Assembly: GCA_004124295.1 (NCBI GenBank)
Contig: SCKI01000001.1
Location: forward strand, 1 to 64,000
Origin: Fidelibacterota bacterium
GTDB taxonomy: Bacteria > Fidelibacterota > Marinisomatia > SCGC-AAA003-L08 > TS1B11
DNA length: 64,000 bases
Reading direction: 5' to 3'
Positions 62,326-64,000 of the stretch are shown here, in pieces (positions within the stretch are counted from its first letter, which is position 1; the number at the start of each line of letters is the position of its first letter). The notes beneath the pieces were generated by a model. The model saw nothing but the letters and a program-made list of their open reading frames with translations, had not been told where the DNA came from and made no database searches. The position numbers were made by a program, and so were the translations under genes.

Positions 62326-64000
62326 TTATTTGGTCAACAGATTGGGCAGGAAAAGCGTGATGGCCGGAACGTAAGTAATCAGCAGCAGACCGGCGCCCAG
62401 AATCAGCAGATAGGGGACCACGGCCCGATAGACCTCGGGCAAGGGCAGATTGAAGCGATAGCTGGACAGGAACAGGTTCATCCCCACCGGCGGCGTTAGA
62501 AAGCCCAGTTCCAGATTGACCAGGAAAATGATGCCCAGGTGGACCGGGTCGATGCCGAAGGCGAGTCCCATCGGGGCGATCAGTGGCACCACCACGATGA
62601 TAGCAGAGAAAATGTCCATCAGGGCGCCTACAATCAGCAATGCCCCATTCAGCACCAGCAGAAAAACGAGCTTTGAATCGATATGTTCCTGCACCCAGTG
62701 CAGCGCCCGGCTCGGTACCTGTGCGTCCACAAAATAGCTGGTCAGTCCCATGGCGACGCCGAGAATGATGAGCACGCCCCCTATCAGCGTGGCACAACTG
62801 ACGATGGCCGTGCGCAGTTTGCCTTTGCCCCGGAGGTCGCCGTAGATGAAGTATTCCACCACAAAAGCGTAGCAGGCGGTGAGCGCGGCCGCCTCCACCA
62901 AGGTCGTGTAACCGCCGAAAATGGCCACCAGGATGATCACCGGGATGGCCGCTTCCCAGGCGGCGCCCTTCAAGGCAGCCCAGGCTTCGGACAGACGGAA
63001 CGGGGTCCGTTTCAGTTTGCCGATAAACCCTTGCCGGACGCCCCAGCCGGCCACCATAATAATGAGGATCAACCCCGGCAGCAAGCCGGCCAGAAACAAC
63101 TTGTTGATAGGGGTCTGGGACTGGATGCCGTACAGAATCACCGGCAGGCTGGGGGGAAACAACAGGCCCAGAGAGCCCGAGGCGGTGACCAGCCCGGTTG
63201 AAAATTTCTTAGAGTAATGCTCCTTCAACAGCATGGGATAGAGCAACCCTCCCACCGCCAGGATAGTGACACCGGAGCCACCGGTAAAGGAGGTGAAGAA
63301 TGCGCACACCAACACTGTCACGACCGGTGTACCCCCTGGAATCCAGCCGAACCAGGCCCGGAACAGGCGGACCAACCGTTCGGACGCGCCGCTTTCGGCC
63401 AACAGGTAGCCGGCCAGGGTGAACAGGGGAATGGTGGGCAGCATGGGATGGACCACGATGCGGTAGGACTCGGCGGGGATGGCCGCCATGACCCCCCAGC
63501 TGTTCCAGAACAGCAAAACCGCCGCACCGCCCAGGGCCACGTAGATGGGCGCTCCCAGAACGATGGACCCCAGCAGCATGGCAAAACCGATATAGATAGC
63601 CCAACCATCCTGCAACTCCAGAGCCATTGCCAGAAAGACCAGCAGGCCAGCGCCGGCCAATACCTTGACCCGGTACTCCCAGTTGGGACTGCTGCGGCGC
63701 AACAGCCGCCAGGCAATGAGAGCGAAACTCACCGGCATAATGAGCTGCGCCATCCAGACCTGGATCGGACCGATGATAAGGCGTGGAAATTCCTTTTCGG
63801 TGCTCACCAGCGTGTAGCTGGCAAAGGCGAGGACCAGGGTAATCCCGACGGCCACGGTGTCAGCCATAAGCCGGGACCAGTTGCCCAGGCGCTGCTGAAG
63901 CCAGTCGGTCTCGCCGGTGAGGGAAAGCAGGCGTCCTTGACGGGCCGCCAGCATGGCCCCCAGTGCCCCGATCCACAGGGTCAGATGCTGAACGGTGACG
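62326..64000 (-). CDS. TRAP transporter permease, DctQ-DctM fusion (N-terminus beyond the window)
   Basis: At least 558 residues. The piece at the right edge, HLTLWIGALGAMLAARQGR, is the DctQ motif, so the small membrane subunit is fused before the large one; the DctM part starts about 60-120 residues in, with GAPIYVALGGAAVLLFW and GGSGVTILAVGGLLYPML, and has about 12 further helices (TPPVGMNLFLSSYRFN near the end). Takes up dicarboxylates or other organic acids using the sodium gradient and a periplasmic binding protein; the binding-protein gene is not in view. Frame is open to base 64000. Confidence 0.92.
   Translation of the reverse strand, partial: VTVQHLTLWIGALGAMLAARQGRLLSLTGETDWLQQRLGNWSRLMADTVAVGITLVLAFASYTLVSTEKEFPRLIIGPIQVWMAQLIMPVSFALIAWRLLRRSSPNWEYRVKVLAGAGLLVFLAMALELQDGWAIYIGFAMLLGSIVLGAPIYVALGGAAVLLFWNSWGVMAAIPAESYRIVVHPMLPTIPLFTLAGYLLAESGASERLVRLFRAWFGWIPGGTPVVTVLVCAFFTSFTGGSGVTILAVGGLLYPMLLKEHYSKKFSTGLVTASGSLGLLFPPSLPVILYGIQSQTPINKLFLAGLLPGLILIIMVAGWGVRQGFIGKLKRTPFRLSEAWAALKGAAWEAAIPVIILVAIFGGYTTLVEAAALTACYAFVVEYFIYGDLRGKGKLRTAIVSCATLIGGVLIILGVAMGLTSYFVDAQVPSRALHWVQEHIDSKLVFLLVLNGALLIVGALMDIFSAIIVVVPLIAPMGLAFGIDPVHLGIIFLVNLELGFLTPPVGMNLFLSSYRFNLPLPEVYRAVVPYLLILGAGLLLITYVPAITLFLPNLLTK

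Noticed and set aside
62309-62797. Long upstream extension of the YwiC-like frame
   Set aside because: It lies entirely within the TRAP permease gene in another register, with no homology.

Overview
The window is GC-rich, gene-dense bacterial DNA from the replication-origin neighbourhood of a Gram-negative bacterium. Lipoproteins with lipoboxes, a TonB-dependent receptor with a carboxypeptidase-regulatory-like domain paired with a DUF4249-type lipoprotein, a CsgG-like/Calx-beta lipoprotein, and a subtilase with a type-A (Por/T9SS-like) C-terminal domain together point to the FCB superphylum. A Neomarinimicrobiota-, KSB1- or Calditrichota-like lineage is my best guess, with low confidence. I found no rRNA, tRNA, CRISPR array or transposase.

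Region by region: 1-12 kb holds coaBC (cut by the left edge), a TANGO2/NRDE protein, an RRM protein, a lipoprotein with a leaderless-type promoter, an AT-richer TPR protein, an MFS exporter, hsp20 with a sigma-54-like promoter, a PAP2 phosphatase, an aldo/keto reductase coupled to a DUF1684 lipoprotein, and a DSD1-type PLP enzyme. 12.3-13.6 kb is a low-GC islet: a winged-helix-like gene with a palindromic operator candidate, then about 800 bp without a gene that contains a degenerate direct repeat with an exact 303-nt offset. 13.6-40.3 kb is the replication and housekeeping core. thrC (+) and a YggS gene (-) meet tail to tail, and a long minus-strand run reads S8 protease, queF, Ig/P-domain lipoprotein, CsgG/Calx-beta lipoprotein, rpmH, rnpA, yidD, yidC, mnmE, mnmG (with a parS site in its 3' end), mfd, two PPIC chaperones, a DnaA-box-bearing AT-rich gap, dnaN, recF, dciA, gyrB, gyrA. 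40.4-49.8 kb holds YggT with a shortened nucleoside-phosphorylase-like protein, ssb, MATE and EamA transporters, a methyltransferase, two tandem cysteine peroxiredoxins, an aldo/keto reductase, a third peroxiredoxin with an in-frame UGA at the catalytic position (selenoprotein), a low-GC membrane protein, a GNAT enzyme and a DegT-family aminotransferase. 50-64 kb holds a ferredoxin-NADP reductase-like protein, dnaA, a pterin dehydratase, a metallo-beta-lactamase-fold hydrolase, the DUF4249/TonB pair, an orphan flagellin, a TM protein with a frame-shifted partner, a hydrolase, a divergent Nramp-like transporter, a YwiC-like protein and a fused TRAP DctQ-DctM permease cut by the right edge.

Genes left of dnaA are mostly on the minus strand and dnaA itself is on the plus strand, so the replication fork probably diverges near dnaA (about 51 kb) or at the DnaA-box cluster upstream of dnaN (about 23 kb). 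Overlapping GTGA/ATGA junctions and GTG/TTG starts are very common here, so translational coupling is likely the norm. The strongest unusual observation is the selenocysteine peroxiredoxin. The most puzzling is the non-coding repeat islet at 12.8-13.6 kb.
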